Assembly (NCBI GenBank): GCA_047495785.1
Contig: JBLDXI010000024.1
Span: forward strand, 3,472,001-3,536,000
Direction of reading: 5' to 3'
DNA length: 64,000 nt
From: Lepidodermella squamata
Taxonomy: Eukaryota; Gastrotricha
This document shows, piece after piece, positions 29,977-41,824 of the stretch (position 1 is the stretch's first letter; each line of letters opens with the position of its first letter). The notes under the pieces are model-generated. The model saw only the letters and a program-made list of their open reading frames with translations, had not been told where the DNA came from and ran no database searches. The position numbers and the translations under genes were made by a program.

Positions 29977-32388
29977 TGATAAGATAACAACGATGCATCT
30001 ACAACAACGGCAAACGCATCGCTCGGGAGAGTTGGACTTCTTCTACGTCTAATTCTACTGTGAGCAGATGCTTCTTTGCTGCCTCGAGCCGACAAAATGT
30101 AATCATTCCAATATAGGCATGGCGGCATGTGCTCGATGAACAATACGAGCTGGCGGCTGGCCTGACACCATCGCGGAGGATATAAAATGAAAATACGCAC
30201 CCAGTCGTTATTGCCCGGCCGATTTCCGGCTGATAGTGTTCTAAGTCTAATGTCTAATGCGAGTTTTTTAATGCTCCATCCTGCCATTCAACAGCAACTG
30301 CAACAGGAAGCTGAAGTATGCAGTAATCAACGAAAACGTGAGACCAATCGCCATCGTCCGCCGCTCTGGGCCCGGGCGCCGCTTGTCGACTTCGATGGTA
30401 ACCAATTGTAAACAAAATATCTATTCAATTGTGAGAAGCAGAATAATAAATAATCATAATAATATTCAAGCGGTGATTTTGTCGCTGGTGATTTTGATGC
30501 GCGCTTCGATTTTCATGGATTAAAATAAAATAAAAAATCAGACAATTATTACGAATTAAGAACAAAAATCTAGGAGCAACGCAAAATTTGAAAAAATTTG
30601 TATTTCGACCTGGAAATTTTGTGGCAAATTGTGAGATTTCTTTTCTTATAAAAATAATTTTCACTAACTGGGTGATTAGATAGGGAGGGTCATTCTGCCA
30701 TTGTTTGCCGTAGAAAAAATCTATCGCTAACAATCGAATCGAAAACGGGAAAAATAACTCGATGCCCTTTATAACTAGAAGAGGTCAGGAATTTTCCGCG
30801 CACTTTTACTGAATTTTATGATATATCGAGGTACTTAGGCCAGAGGTAGAACAAAATGGTATCAATATGTACCGTTGTCAATTAGGAATGGTAAAAAATG
30901 TAAATTTGTAGCGAAAATTTTATTGGCTTTTATTGGCAACGGCCGCCAAAGATATATGAATGGCGGAAGCGGATAGCTGGTGGAAGAGCACCAAAATTAG
31001 ATGCGAATTCGCGAATTCATCAATCTCGCAAAAATATTTGCCAAGTCGACGATTAAAATCGTGAGAATTCTAGCATTTAGGAAACCGTGTTTTTAACGAA
31101 TTCTTAAAGAAAAATTAAGGAAGATTTTAGTTGCGAGCGCATCTACCGACTGGTGTTTTATACTGAGCAGTTACACATCAGAGGAAGGTAACAGGTAACA
31201 ATTCAATTAAAACGTGATTATTTCGTGATTCATTCATGCGTGCCCTTGACGCAGTGCGTGCGTGTCACTTTGTTTACCGCCGCATTCCAGGTGTTTCTGC
31301 TAATCTTGCGTGTGTAAAGGAGCTGACTCGTCTGACTGTTCGCCGACGGCCTGACTTGAATAAGACGAAGCCGCTCTTTTCAGGCGTTGTGGCCGTGACT
31401 TGATAAAGAATAGTAGTCATTAGGCCGGAAACCTTGCGACTAAAACGAAGCTTGATATACTCTGAGGCCTGAGGCTAATAGTCTTAAGCCTAAGGCTGGA
31501 AACGCTTCAACAATCAGTAGATGGAGCGCTATCTAAAGTCAGCTTCTTAAAAGGTTTTTATTATAAAAATATAAATGAATCATGAATGTTCAATAATGAC
31601 ATCAAATTTCAGCTCCTGTCATCATAATTTCAGCTAAAATTCAAAATTCGCCGTAAAATATACCGACTCAAATTCGAAATGAAAAAAAAACGAGACTGGG
31701 GATGGATAAAGTTTGCAGCAATTTTTCCATCTCGGATCTTCATCTGAGTTTGTGCGAAAAAATGTAACTGAAACAAGCATCAATCCAAACAGCTAAGTAT
31801 TGCTGATCATTACGCACCACATTTGTTTATAGACTTTCGCTTCTCGTCGAAGGAGAAGCCCAAGAAATCGCCCGAAGGCTCATTGAATGTTCCCACGCAC
31901 GGAAATCTTTAGTAAAAGGCGAAAGATTTGTACGTTTTGCGCGGAAACCAGAGTACTCTATAGCCCTTTTTCTTTTGACTCCCTTTTCAAATTGGCAACG
32001 GATGTGACAGCAACTTTATTAGCATATTCAAAAAAACAAGGTTTCTTTTCCATTTTGTTTATGTTTTTTCAGGCAACGGTGTTTTTACTTTGAACGGGCG
32101 GGATGTTAATAATCATAATAAAGTAATAAAAAGAGGCGAACACAATTTACTGTTGATGATTTACATTTTTCGCCATACACAGACTGTTATGACTCTTGAT
32201 AATTTTGAAGATGCTGCAAACCCCAGTTTTCACTTGTCAGGTGCATGCGAATTAGTATTACATTTACCGCGCAGCCAATCAAATGAAAAAGGGTGTTTGG
32301 GCTTCATTTTTTATTGCTTTCAGGGTTGATAATAGCGGGGTACCTCATAAATCTGCACGAATAGGTATATTCGACGCTCCTGTCTACA
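29977..32388. other. gene-poor interval
   Basis: Open frames in this 2.4 kb are short, have no recognisable motifs and often lie opposite one another. No repeat with clear boundaries was found. The distal part is presumably the far-upstream flank of the small heat-shock gene. Confidence 0.35.
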
Positions 32389-32521
32389 GAAAATTCGAGA
32401 ACATACAAATATGGCCGAAAAAATTGTTATAAAATATCTGATAAATTTCTAGAAAATTCCGCTCATGGGAATTTTCTAGAATTTTCCATGCCGCCATATT
32501 CCCGATTTTTCTAGAATTTTC
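32389..32521 (+). promoter_or_regulatory. cluster of four perfect heat-shock elements
   Basis: Alternating GAA/TTC pentamers occur at 32389-32401 (GAAaaTTCgaGAA), 32447-32459 (TTCtaGAAaaTTC), 32469-32486 (GAAttTTCtaGAAttTTC, four units) and 32509-32521 (TTCtaGAAttTTC). All have exact 2-bp spacing, the binding pattern of HSF trimers. They lie 146-278 bp upstream of the small heat-shock protein start codon and just upstream of a TATA box, so strong heat induction is expected. Confidence 0.9.
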
Positions 32522-32532
32522 TCCTCCGACTT

Positions 32533-32538
32533 TATAAG
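32533..32538 (+). promoter_or_regulatory. TATA box of the small heat-shock gene
   Basis: TATAAG lies 12 bp after the last heat-shock element and 129 bp before the ATG, in the usual order HSE-TATA-gene. A GCTAAATTCTGCTTG stretch downstream could hold the transcription start. Confidence 0.7.
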
Positions 32539-32666
32539 GCGCTAAATTCTGCTTGTTAATCGTGTACATTTCTCAAGCCTGAACTACGAAATCAAGATTA
32601 ACTATCAGCTTCGTTGCAATTTCATTTTTTTCCGCTATTGCCTGATCGAATTTCTACAGCATCAAA

Positions 32667-33296
32667 ATGAGCTTTTGGCTAACGAGCTATTCTCGCCCAA
32701 CCGTTGTCGACTGGCCGTCGCTGGTCTGTGATGACCACCTGGCCGACTTGGCGCTGTCGAATTTCCTCGACTACGACCGCTCGTTCGAGGCCCTCGGCCA
32801 CGAGATGAACCGCCTGCGCCGCAACATGGACCGCAATTTCCGCGCCTCGCAGCAGCAACTGGCGAGCGCCCTCAACAACATGGCGACGCGGCCGGGCAGT
32901 CTGCTGGAGCACCGCAGCCTGGTGAACCCGATCGAGACGGACGCGGAGGGCAACCGGCGGCTGAAGTGCACCTTCGACCTGCGGCACTTCAAGCCCGAGG
33001 AGGTGAACGTGACGCTGGACTCGAAGCAGCGCTGCATCAAGGTCGAGGCGAGCCACGAGACCACGGACGAGCAGAACCGGGCGAGCGTGAAGCGCCACTA
33101 CCTGCGCCACCTGTACCTGCCCGACGACGCCAGCATCGACCCGGCCAAGCTGGAGCTGCAGTCGAGCATGAGCCACGACGGCCAGCTCAGCATCGAGGCC
33201 CCGCTGCCGAAGCTGCCCAAGGTCGAGGCTCCACCCCAGCAACAGCAGCAGCAGGCCATTGCCGCTCCGACTCCAATCACTGTCAATCGCATCTGA
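32667..33296 (+). CDS. small heat-shock protein (alpha-crystallin domain)
   Basis: An intronless 209-residue protein. A long N-terminal region contains SFEALGHEMNRLRRNM. The alpha-crystallin domain spans about residues 88-183 (FDLRHFKPEEVNVTLD, RHLYLPDDASIDP, SMSHDGQLSIEAPLPK). The tail has a polyglutamine run and an ITV motif of the IxI/V type used for oligomer assembly. Such proteins are ATP-independent holdases. The coding region is strikingly GC-rich at third positions compared with its neighbours, suggesting selection for efficient translation. A TTCTACAG acceptor-like site ends 7 nt before the ATG. Four heat-shock elements and a TATA box lie upstream. Confidence 0.95.
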   Translation: MSFWLTSYSRPTVVDWPSLVCDDHLADLALSNFLDYDRSFEALGHEMNRLRRNMDRNFRASQQQLASALNNMATRPGSLLEHRSLVNPIETDAEGNRRLKCTFDLRHFKPEEVNVTLDSKQRCIKVEASHETTDEQNRASVKRHYLRHLYLPDDASIDPAKLELQSSMSHDGQLSIEAPLPKLPKVEAPPQQQQQQAIAAPTPITVNRI

Positions 33297-34691
33297 AATG
33301 TCGGCAGTCATGAAAATTCGCAATCAATATCAAAATTGACTGAATTTTGCTTGAATTAACTGTAGCGCTTGTTATCTCTTCAGTGCTTCTGTAATATAGT
33401 CATGAGATATTTCGGTGATTTTTCAATAAAATATGTTTCCATGAACGTGAGCGTTAAATTTATATTTATTTATAGGCCAAATCTTGAAATGCCGGGAGCT
33501 TTGAAATCTCAAAAGAGATAGGACATGGCACCTTCACAAACTCGATAGATCAACGAGGATGAGCAAAACCTAGTTGAATCGCCGTTTCATTACTCGAGTT
33601 CACTTTACTCCAGTAATGTTTTAAAATCGGTCAAAAGGAGAGAAACCCAAAGCGTCGCCCATCTTAATTTCACGTGTCGCGCTTTGTTTACTTTGCGCAC
33701 AACTTTTAGTTTTGCGCGACGTTTCGAATTAATTTGCACTACCGGGTCAAAAGAATCGGCTATCATCTTTGCTATCAATGTACTGTTGGCTTTTGCTTTT
33801 TTCTGAGCTTATTGCTGATAAAGTCTATCGCTAATGATAATAATACGATAATACTCAAATTATTATACCTGGAAAGTTATTCATTATATTAGCATAAAAA
33901 CTAACAATTTTGCTGCTAACATTTGAGTTGAAAGCCAGTCTGCTTAATATTTCTTTTGGTTTGTCCAAGTTGAGAATTTTCTCTACCCAAAGATATAAAC
34001 TCCGGTAACTATTTGATTTTGATTTTGTGATATTGGATGGTCGTGCAACTTAGACTTCGAATTCTCTCGCCTTTTTCGACCCAAAAAATATCGGAAAATC
34101 AGAATAAAATAGTTACCGGACACATTTTTTATATCGTCATTTAGAGACATGGATAAACCGATTTTTATATGATTTTAAACAATTTCCGTGTGAGTTGCCG
34201 CGGGAGAATGGCAGTTTTGCCGAAAATTCCAAAAATATCAACATTCAAAAAATAATGCTAGAAAATTAATGCGGTCTGATTCGATATACCGTGAAATCTG
34301 GTATTTACCTCAAATAATTTAAAAAGAGAGTATTTCAGATGATTCACATAACATATCATTTTCTTTATTCGTCAGCACTTTTGAGATTGGATGATTGGAT
34401 GATTGATTGGATGAGATTGAGATCGGTCTGTCTATTTTAAAAAATAGTTCATTTTATAATGGGCGGTAAGGACGTTGGGTGATCAAAAAAGAGATCGCGT
34501 GCCGCGCTTTTTGCAATAGCAGCTCGAAAAAATTCACGATAGAAAGATCGCTTGCTTCCTATCCGCTACAATGTTGTCAATAGGTTCAGGTTTAGCACGA
34601 GGTTCCCTGCTAAGCAAATCATTTCTCATCCTATATAATTTGGATATTTTACAGAAATCTTAAAACTCTAATTTTTGCTGTTGCTAGAAAA
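33297..34691. other. intergenic; contains the promoter-side part of a tandem duplication
   Basis: An AATAAA signal for the small heat-shock gene is near 33426. The segment 33746-33883 (CTATCATCTTTGCTATCAAT and following ATGATAATAATACGATAATA) recurs at about 36210-36338 in front of the next TMEM86 gene. The duplication therefore included upstream DNA. No gene was found. Confidence 0.55.
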
Positions 34692-35606
34692 ATGGCTACT
34701 GCTGAGTCAATGGTAACAAATCTTAAGTAATTTTATTCAAGCAGAAACTTCGATATGTCTTTATAGGCTAGACGCGTAGGTCCACCTATCCTGCCCTTTC
34801 TACTGGCATTTGGTTACTACATGAAAGTTTACGGCGGCACTGTGTTTCCAGGTCGAATAGACTTTGCCGCCGCGTTATTCGCCCCGATGCTAGCCTTGAT
34901 CGGCTTCGTCTATTGGCAACGCAAGAACTGCGCTGGAACTTCGCCTCAGTACTCTAAATGGATCCTAACCGGTCTATTGGCATCATTGCTCGGTGATGCT
35001 TTCATGATGTTCGCGAAAACTAACGTCCAATCCCTTATCTGTGGTATGGTCGCTTTCGGAGCCGCTCATTGTTGTTACATCACAGCTTTCGGCCTGAAAC
35101 CTTTCCGCGAGAAAATATTCGCGCTTGTCTTCGGCGTCTATGGCCTCATTACCTTCATCCAGTCGGGGAAACTTGATGTCACCATGACAATTGCTGTTGC
35201 GTCTTACGGCCTGCTACTAGCAAGCATGGTTTGGCGAGCTTTGTCGCGAGTTCGCAACTGGAGCGATTTTTGGACATGGACAAAGCTTTGCGCAGTTTTA
35301 GGTCGATAAAAATGAAAAACTTTATTCTTATTTTTTTAATAATTTTTCATCTTAGGTTCCCTGTCATTTGCCATAAGTGATTCGATTATAAGCGAGCGCC
35401 AATTCAACCAGTCAGATCCCGCAGATATGGAAAAATCCCAAATCGTTATTATGATCACTTACTATCTTGGCCAACTCGGTGGGTCTATAAGAAATATTTG
35501 GTCTTTCATTTTCATAAATATCTTTTTCCTTCCAGGTATCGCCCTTTCCGTTGTGGATTCACACGAAGTCGTTGGGAAATTCACTTCAGCTTTCAAGAGA
35601 AAATAG
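34692..35606 (+). CDS. TMEM86/YhhN-family lysoplasmalogenase, copy b
   Basis: Four exons (34692-34712, 34767-35301, 35356-35478, 35536-35606) give 249 residues. The exon plan is the same as copies a and c: a 21-nt first exon (MATAESM), then 535, 123 and 71 nt. Hydrophobic segments alternate with conserved short loops (LLASLLGDAFMMF, FGAAHCCYITAFG, VASYGLLLASMVWRAL). It ends in a Lys/Arg tail (FKRK), possibly an ER-retention-like signal. Expected activity is lysoplasmalogen vinyl-ether hydrolysis in the ER membrane. It is a recent tandem duplicate of copy c. Confidence 0.88.
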
Positions 35607-36538
35607 TCAATTTCGAAATGGAAAATAATGCAATATTACACACTGTGAATAATTTAATAATAACAGCATTTGTTTGGGCTTGTGACTGGCTCATGCCGAT
35701 AATGATAGAATTTTCCCCGTATTTTTATCACCCACCTTGATCTTCGGCGAATGAAAATGAGCTCGAAATGAGAACTTCGAAAACAAAAAATGATCGAAAT
35801 AAAATACCGTAAACCAGTACAACTTTGAACACGATAAAAATGCATTATTTCTACTGGGATAATTTTAAGGATAAAGGTTTACCTGACAGTGTTCGCATTT
35901 CCGATCGAGCGTAGTGTCCCACCATATGTAAACTATGATCATGATATTATCTCTAGCGTTTAATTACAAGTATCGTTTCGGATCTCGGATCGGACTGAAG
36001 CCGGGAAAAGATCTTGAATTTAGGTACAGTAGCGCGGGGCGACCAACTGTGGAAACTCTTGGCTTTACACTATAGTCTCGTTGAGGTGGATTATCAATTA
36101 AAATTCAATAATCATGGACAACAAGAGTGGTTGCCAGCAGCTGTGGAAAAAGAGATGGGACATGGCTGGATCCACAAATTCGAAATAATTTACTGCAATA
36201 GGTTCAACATAGGTCAAAAGTTTCAGCTATCATCTTTGTTATCAATGTGCTGTTTGCGTTTGATTTTTTCTGAGCTTGCTGATATAAAGTCTGTCGCTAA
36301 TGATAATAATACGATAATACTCAAGCTATAATACCTGGCGTGGCAATGGATAGTTTTTTCATTGATATTAACATTAAGTAAACTTGGAAAAAACTTGCTG
36401 CTACAAAGCCGGCCTGCTTTTTATTTTTTACCTGAGTCATACGATTAACCATGGAAATCTCTTATTTTTTAAAGCTCAGGTTTAGACCGAAATTGCCAGC
36501 TCCCAGAAATCTTAAAACTATAACTTTTACTGCTATTA
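35607..36538. other. spacer between TMEM86 copies b and c
   Basis: About 36210-36338 is the duplicated counterpart of 33746-33883, and the bases just before the start codon of copy c resemble those before copy b. No coding segment is evident in the remainder. Confidence 0.5.
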
Positions 36539-37449
36539 ATGGCTACTGCTGAATCTATGGTAAGACATTTTAGTCATTTCATTCAAGCAGAAACTTCGAC
36601 ATGCATTTAGGCCAGGCGCGTAGGTCCGCCCATCCTGCCCTTTCTACTGGCATTTGGTTTCTACTTCAAAGTTTACGGCGGCGCTGAATTGCCAGGGCGT
36701 ATAGATTATATCGCCGCAAAAATCGCCCCGATGATGGCCTTGATGGGCTTTGTCTATTGGCAACGCAAGAACTGCGCCGGAACTTCGCCTCAGTTCTCTA
36801 AATGGGTGCTTATCGGTCTATTCCTATCATCATTCGGTGATGTTTTCATGATTTACGGGAAAACTAACGTCCAAGCTCTCATCTGTGGTATGGTCGCTTT
36901 CGGAGCTGCTCATGGCTGCTACATGGCAGCATTCGGCCTGAAACCTTTCCGCGAGAAAATTTTCGCGCTTTGCTTCGGTCTATACGGCCTCATTTTCTTT
37001 ATTCAGTCGGGGAAACTTGATTTCACCATGAAAATTGCTGTTGCCTCGTACGGTCTGGTACTGGTGAGCATGGTTTGGCGAGCTTTGGCGCGAGTTCGCA
37101 GCTCGAGTGATATTTGGACATGGACGAAGCTGTGCGCAGTTTTAGGTCGGTAAAAATGAAAAACGTCGTAGTTTTATTTAAAGAATTGTTCTATTAGGTT
37201 CCCTATCGTTTGCTATAAGTGATTCGATTTTAAGCGAGCGCCTTTTCAACCAGTCTGAAGCCGCAGCTCTGGAAAAATTTCAAGTCGTTGTCATGATCAC
37301 TTATTATCTGGGTCAACTTGGTGAGGCTGAATAGGGCCTTGTTTCTCTCTTTTTTCATGAAAATTCATATAATTTTAGGTATCGCCCTTTCCGTTGTGGA
37401 TTCACATGAAGTCATTGGAAAATTCACTTCGGCTTTCAAAAGAAAATAA
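36539..37449 (+). CDS. TMEM86/YhhN-family lysoplasmalogenase, copy c
   Basis: Four exons (36539-36559, 36611-37145, 37198-37320, 37379-37449) give 249 residues. The first exon again encodes only seven residues (MATAESM). Sequence is close to copy b (FSKWVLIGLFLSSFGDVFMI, FGLKPFREKIFAL, IAVASYGLVL). Differences concentrate in membrane segments, and no inactivating change is visible. Exon lengths equal those of copy b exactly, so duplication was through DNA, not RNA. The protein should sit in the ER membrane like other family members. Confidence 0.88.
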
Positions 37450-39194
37450 TTTGGAGAATGGGAAGTATTAATGACTATCCAGTATAGTTCGAACGAGCAA
37501 TCGATTAACTTTTTATGAATGTTTTACATTAGATTCACACGTAACTACGAACCCGACTAAGAATGCATTACGATGATGTCACTATTCCTAATTATTCAAT
37601 AATAAAACAGACGCTAGCAACTCTCCCTATCCAGTTTACTCGGCTACTAGCTACTAGCATCAGTTCCACATGCTGATCTGATTCTGTGCTCCAGGTGTGC
37701 TCCATGAGGGACTGCTATTTGAACGTTTTCGAAAATTTCCGATGAACTTATAAGAGTTGAGGAAACCATGAAGAACAGAAAGAAGCGATCCGAATTTTGA
37801 AGCACTTCCTCGCTGACTGAACTGAAGGAGTCCGCCGTACAATATTAATCATGCCCATTAATCATGTCCAAGCTACGCCTAAAGCAATGAAACGTAAAAT
37901 GCACCTTTAACCGATGAAATCATAGCCGCTCAATGCTACGGCCCCAGTTCTAGGACGCCCACAGGCGTTCAGGGTTACCGTGCTCTTCCTATGGCGTCTG
38001 ATCTTCTAAGGATGACGATTTGATCTAAGGGATGAATTTTGACTAAAGAAGATGCGCTGAATCCAAATCTGCAATCAGATCTAACACACCTATCACAGAA
38101 GTGAAGCAAAGTGGGTCATGAGGGTGTGGGTGTCCATAGCAGTTGTTGGAGGTAACCCTACCACTTTGGAGGTAACCTAACCCTACCTGAAAATGCAAAT
38201 ATGGAAGAACTGTTATAAAAATTGTCAGCTAGGGTGATCACGATGCGGCGATTTCGAATCTGAAATCAGAACTTGATTATCTGTTACAGATCCCGAGATA
38301 TGAATTCAGAGCTAACTATATGCCTGCAGCCCCACAGCCCGTCGTCCCGCGGTGGGGCCGCAGAGATGCATTAAAACAGGGAAAAATTATTTTTATTTAA
38401 TAATTTTATTTATTAACTTAAAATATAATTTTTCTGAGTAAATTAATTAAAATGTAATGCATTTAAAGCGGGTATTTTGCCTCTAAAGTACGACCAATCA
38501 GGAACGTCGATGAGGCGAATGTAGCGCCCCAGTCGCCGCGGTTTAAGATTTTTTGAATCTAAAAGCATGCGATAAAAAAATCCTCGTTAATTGTGAAATA
38601 CTTTAAAATTTTTATTTACGTATAGTTTTAGCGGCGAAATTGTTATTTTTAAATTGCTTCAATGAGTAATGTGGAGGTTGCAATTTGGTCAGCTGATCTT
38701 GATGTGCAACATGTGATCCCACCGCACCTAACCCTTCGCCAAGTTGGATGGATGTCGACAGGGTCCTGCTATTGGGCTGATACGAGATTCTACCTGGATT
38801 CGGCAGCCTGGTTTTCTAGAGTTAGAGATCGGATTCTACTTCTAACTGGATAGAAATTTTTGTTGAAGCTCAAAGCGGCCGAGTAAGTATTTTAAGAGTA
38901 AGCAGTAAGCACTGCGGCCTGTAGACTAGGTATTCGTCAATAAAAGTTCTCGTATTTGAATGTGGAGGAATCGATAGTGGGTAGCCAGCACACCTTCAAA
39001 TCTTCCCAACCTGTCATCATCATCATGAGTGAACATTAGACAAAGTGATATTGGGCATTAGACGAATGTATTTTGCATAGGTATGTGAAGAGAGCCGTCA
39101 GTCCTGTCCTCAGCCTGTTGTCGACTACTTACCTACTTTTTTACTTATTTTAATTCTCATATTAAAACATGTATGATAGGTTTTAACTTTCGAA
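37450..39194. other. intergenic, no gene seen
   Basis: There is a short direct repeat near 38145-38190 built on TTGGAGGTAACC. Open frames are short and unrecognisable. It includes the promoter region of the ELMO gene. Confidence 0.4.
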
Positions 39195-41824
39195 ATGGCA
39201 AGTATCATTAGTGGCCCTGGGAATGTGCAGTTACCTCCGGCAAGCCACGTTAAACGTGTCGTTGTGACTATCCCGCCCGAAGTTTCTCAGCCATTTTACT
39301 TCGATACCTCCAAGCCAATCTTCGAAATTGTGCAATCATTCTGCGAAAGTCATGGAGTGCAGGACTACGTGAATTACAGTTTCAAATTCTCTGACAGTGG
39401 TCGATATATCACGGAGAAGAACAAACACTCAGTCACAGGAGGTCAATTTCTAACCCTGTGTGAGTCGAGTTTGACCGTCGCCAATCGATTGACATTTGAG
39501 ATGCGGCGAGAATCAACACAGAGTGAGCGGATAAGCCAACTGCTGCAAATGCTGAGGACATCTGAATCAGCCCCAGATTTAGACGAGGACGGTTTCGCGC
39601 AGCATTTCGCTTCCCAGCAAGGTATCGCCGATCTGAACCAAATCGTCGCGACCAAATCAGTGAGCCATGTCACCGCCACAGCGTTGCAATGCCTTGTTCA
39701 AATATTCAAAATTTTGGATTGCTCCAAATACGGCGATTCTGGCTTAATCGCTACAGTATGCAGTGAACTTCAGAAAAATCGGCAGAAAATTGAGCCGAAT
39801 TCTTTTACCGCGAATTACATCGCATCTTCATTCCAGTTACTGAGCACATTTTTAGAACAAAATGTTGCTGAGATCTGCAACTCTTTTCCGGCGAATATTC
39901 ATTTTGTTGCCGCGACTTATTTGGAGCCCAACTGCTGTTCTGAAATTGTGCTATCAGTGCTGATGTTTCTAAATAAATTTCTCGACCACCACCCTGATGA
40001 ATTGACGTTTCTTCTCGACGGCAAGCCGCCTACTTGCATCAATTTGCGAAAAGCCTTGAGTGATATTCTACATTTAATCGGCAGCCAGAAAGCAATTTCT
40101 GCGCAAGCTTCGGATCTCATGCGAAGAATTGCAGATAGAGAAGCTTGCGATTGGGCTGATATCTCCAATTTATCTGAAAAAATTGCTGAAAAGTCGGGAA
40201 CAATTCAAACGTTGATATATAATCTCACTGGTTTGAAAGAGCCCTGTATTCCATTCAACAAAATGGCTGGTTATGACTTGATTTTACCGAGAGAAACCGA
40301 TTTTGGTAAAATCGATATCTCATCGTTAATGGCACTGTCTTCCCTCGAATATTTATTGGTTAATTGGCGAGATTTTACGGCTGATTTGAAGTTGTACAAC
40401 TTGGAAGTGGCTGATAATTGCAAAATTCCACTCGGTCGCTTAGCCGTTGAAATTTGCCGCCACGTTTATCATCGGCATTTTTCGAAAAGCGACTTTGCTC
40501 TCGGCACTATTCGACTCGTTTTCTGCGCAGCATCGCCTGATCCTGTTAACGAATCGTCTTATGATCTGCTTTTTGCTAAAGTTTGATTTTACTTGATTTT
40601 ACTAAGGTTTAATTATCGGCCTGCTTTTCGAAGTTGGTATTTTTTGGCAAAAATCGAAAAGTTGAGCAAATATAATCCTAGTAGCACTTGGGTAGAATTG
40701 GCAACTAAAATCAGCTAGGGGAATTTTCAATTAAACATTTCAAAAACCGGCAGTCCGATGGTATTATGAAGTTTGCCTAACGTTTCAGGGTGGGGAACTC
40801 TATTTTTCTATTCATTTTTCTATTCTTTCGAATATTTGATGTTGATTAATTTAATTGTTCTAGCTGTTGGATGTCGCTGTTTCAACATGGAAGCTAACTG
40901 AAGGCGGCAAGACGCCATTCGACCGCGTTATCGCAATAATCCGCGATCAAATCGACGCAATATTCGCGCAACCGTTGAAATCGTCCAACGAGGCTGAATT
41001 CGACGAAATTCTTCAGCGGCAGTCTTACAGTAGAATGCGCCAATGTTGGCTGCAGCAACAAGTCGATGGCCTCGAGAAAGTTCGACTAGGCGAAATTGGC
41101 CGCCGTTTGGAGGCTATTTTCGAGCCGCACGCGTTTGATTTGATCAAAAAGCAACGATTAGCCGTTTTATCGCTCGGGAAATCGTTTCTGAAAATTCCGA
41201 AAACTCAACCGCCTGAGTGGCCGTGTCGTTACTTCAAATTACAGGCGAATCGAACAGAACTCGCCTATCAAGATTTGGAGGAGAACTCGTCGTCTGTTGC
41301 GCCGCGGACGCTGCAGTATAGCATTGCTTGTGGGGATATTAAGGATATTATGGAGGGAGAGCAGTTGGCGAGGCCGCCGAAGAATGTTGATCTGGCGACG
41401 GTTTTTGGAATGCATCGCGTGTTGCCTAAGGATTCGGAGACCGAGTCGACGGATCGCGATGAGAAAACGTTCTTTCAAGCGCCCGATGTGAGGACTTGCC
41501 TGATGTGGAAGGACGGGCTGCGGTTATTCATCGATCCAAGCATTTCCAAGGTAAGAATTGAAAAATTCGAAAATTTTCAATTTTTGCGGAACCAAATTTA
41601 ATATATTTAAAAAATATTTCGTTATTGAAAAAAATCACACATAATTTTAAAAATCATGTTAAAAATCATAATTTTAATAGGAAAAATTGTCGAAAGATTT
41701 TCGGCTCGAAGTCGAAACTGTGGTGCAGTTGGAAATTCTCACTCGTCTATCAGAGCTTGGAGATTTTGCGGCGACACCAGTTAATTTGCCGGTCGACTTT
41801 TTCCGGCCACCTGATGACTGCTGA
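39195..41824 (+). CDS. ELMO/CED-12 engulfment and cell motility protein
   Basis: Three exons (39195-40580, 40864-41550, 41681-41824) give 738 residues, normal for ELMO1-3. The N-terminus is a ubiquitin-like/Ras-binding fold. It is followed by armadillo-type helices, the ELMO domain (about residues 330-470) and a PH domain (WPCRYFKLQANRTELAYQDL, DIKDIMEG, CLMWKDGLRLFID). The FEPHAFDLIKKQRLAVLSLG linker strongly resembles the ELMO1 segment before its PH domain. The C-terminus has a short Pro-containing end (FFRPPDD) rather than a long PxxP tail. ELMO proteins bind DOCK180/CED-5 to activate Rac in cell engulfment and migration (family knowledge). The exon junctions are phase 0. Confidence 0.9.

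Noticed and set aside
32679-33323. 214-codon open frame opposite the small heat-shock gene
   Set aside because: It is a shadow caused by the GC-rich codon use of the real gene; the product is Leu/Val/Arg-rich low complexity with no domain.
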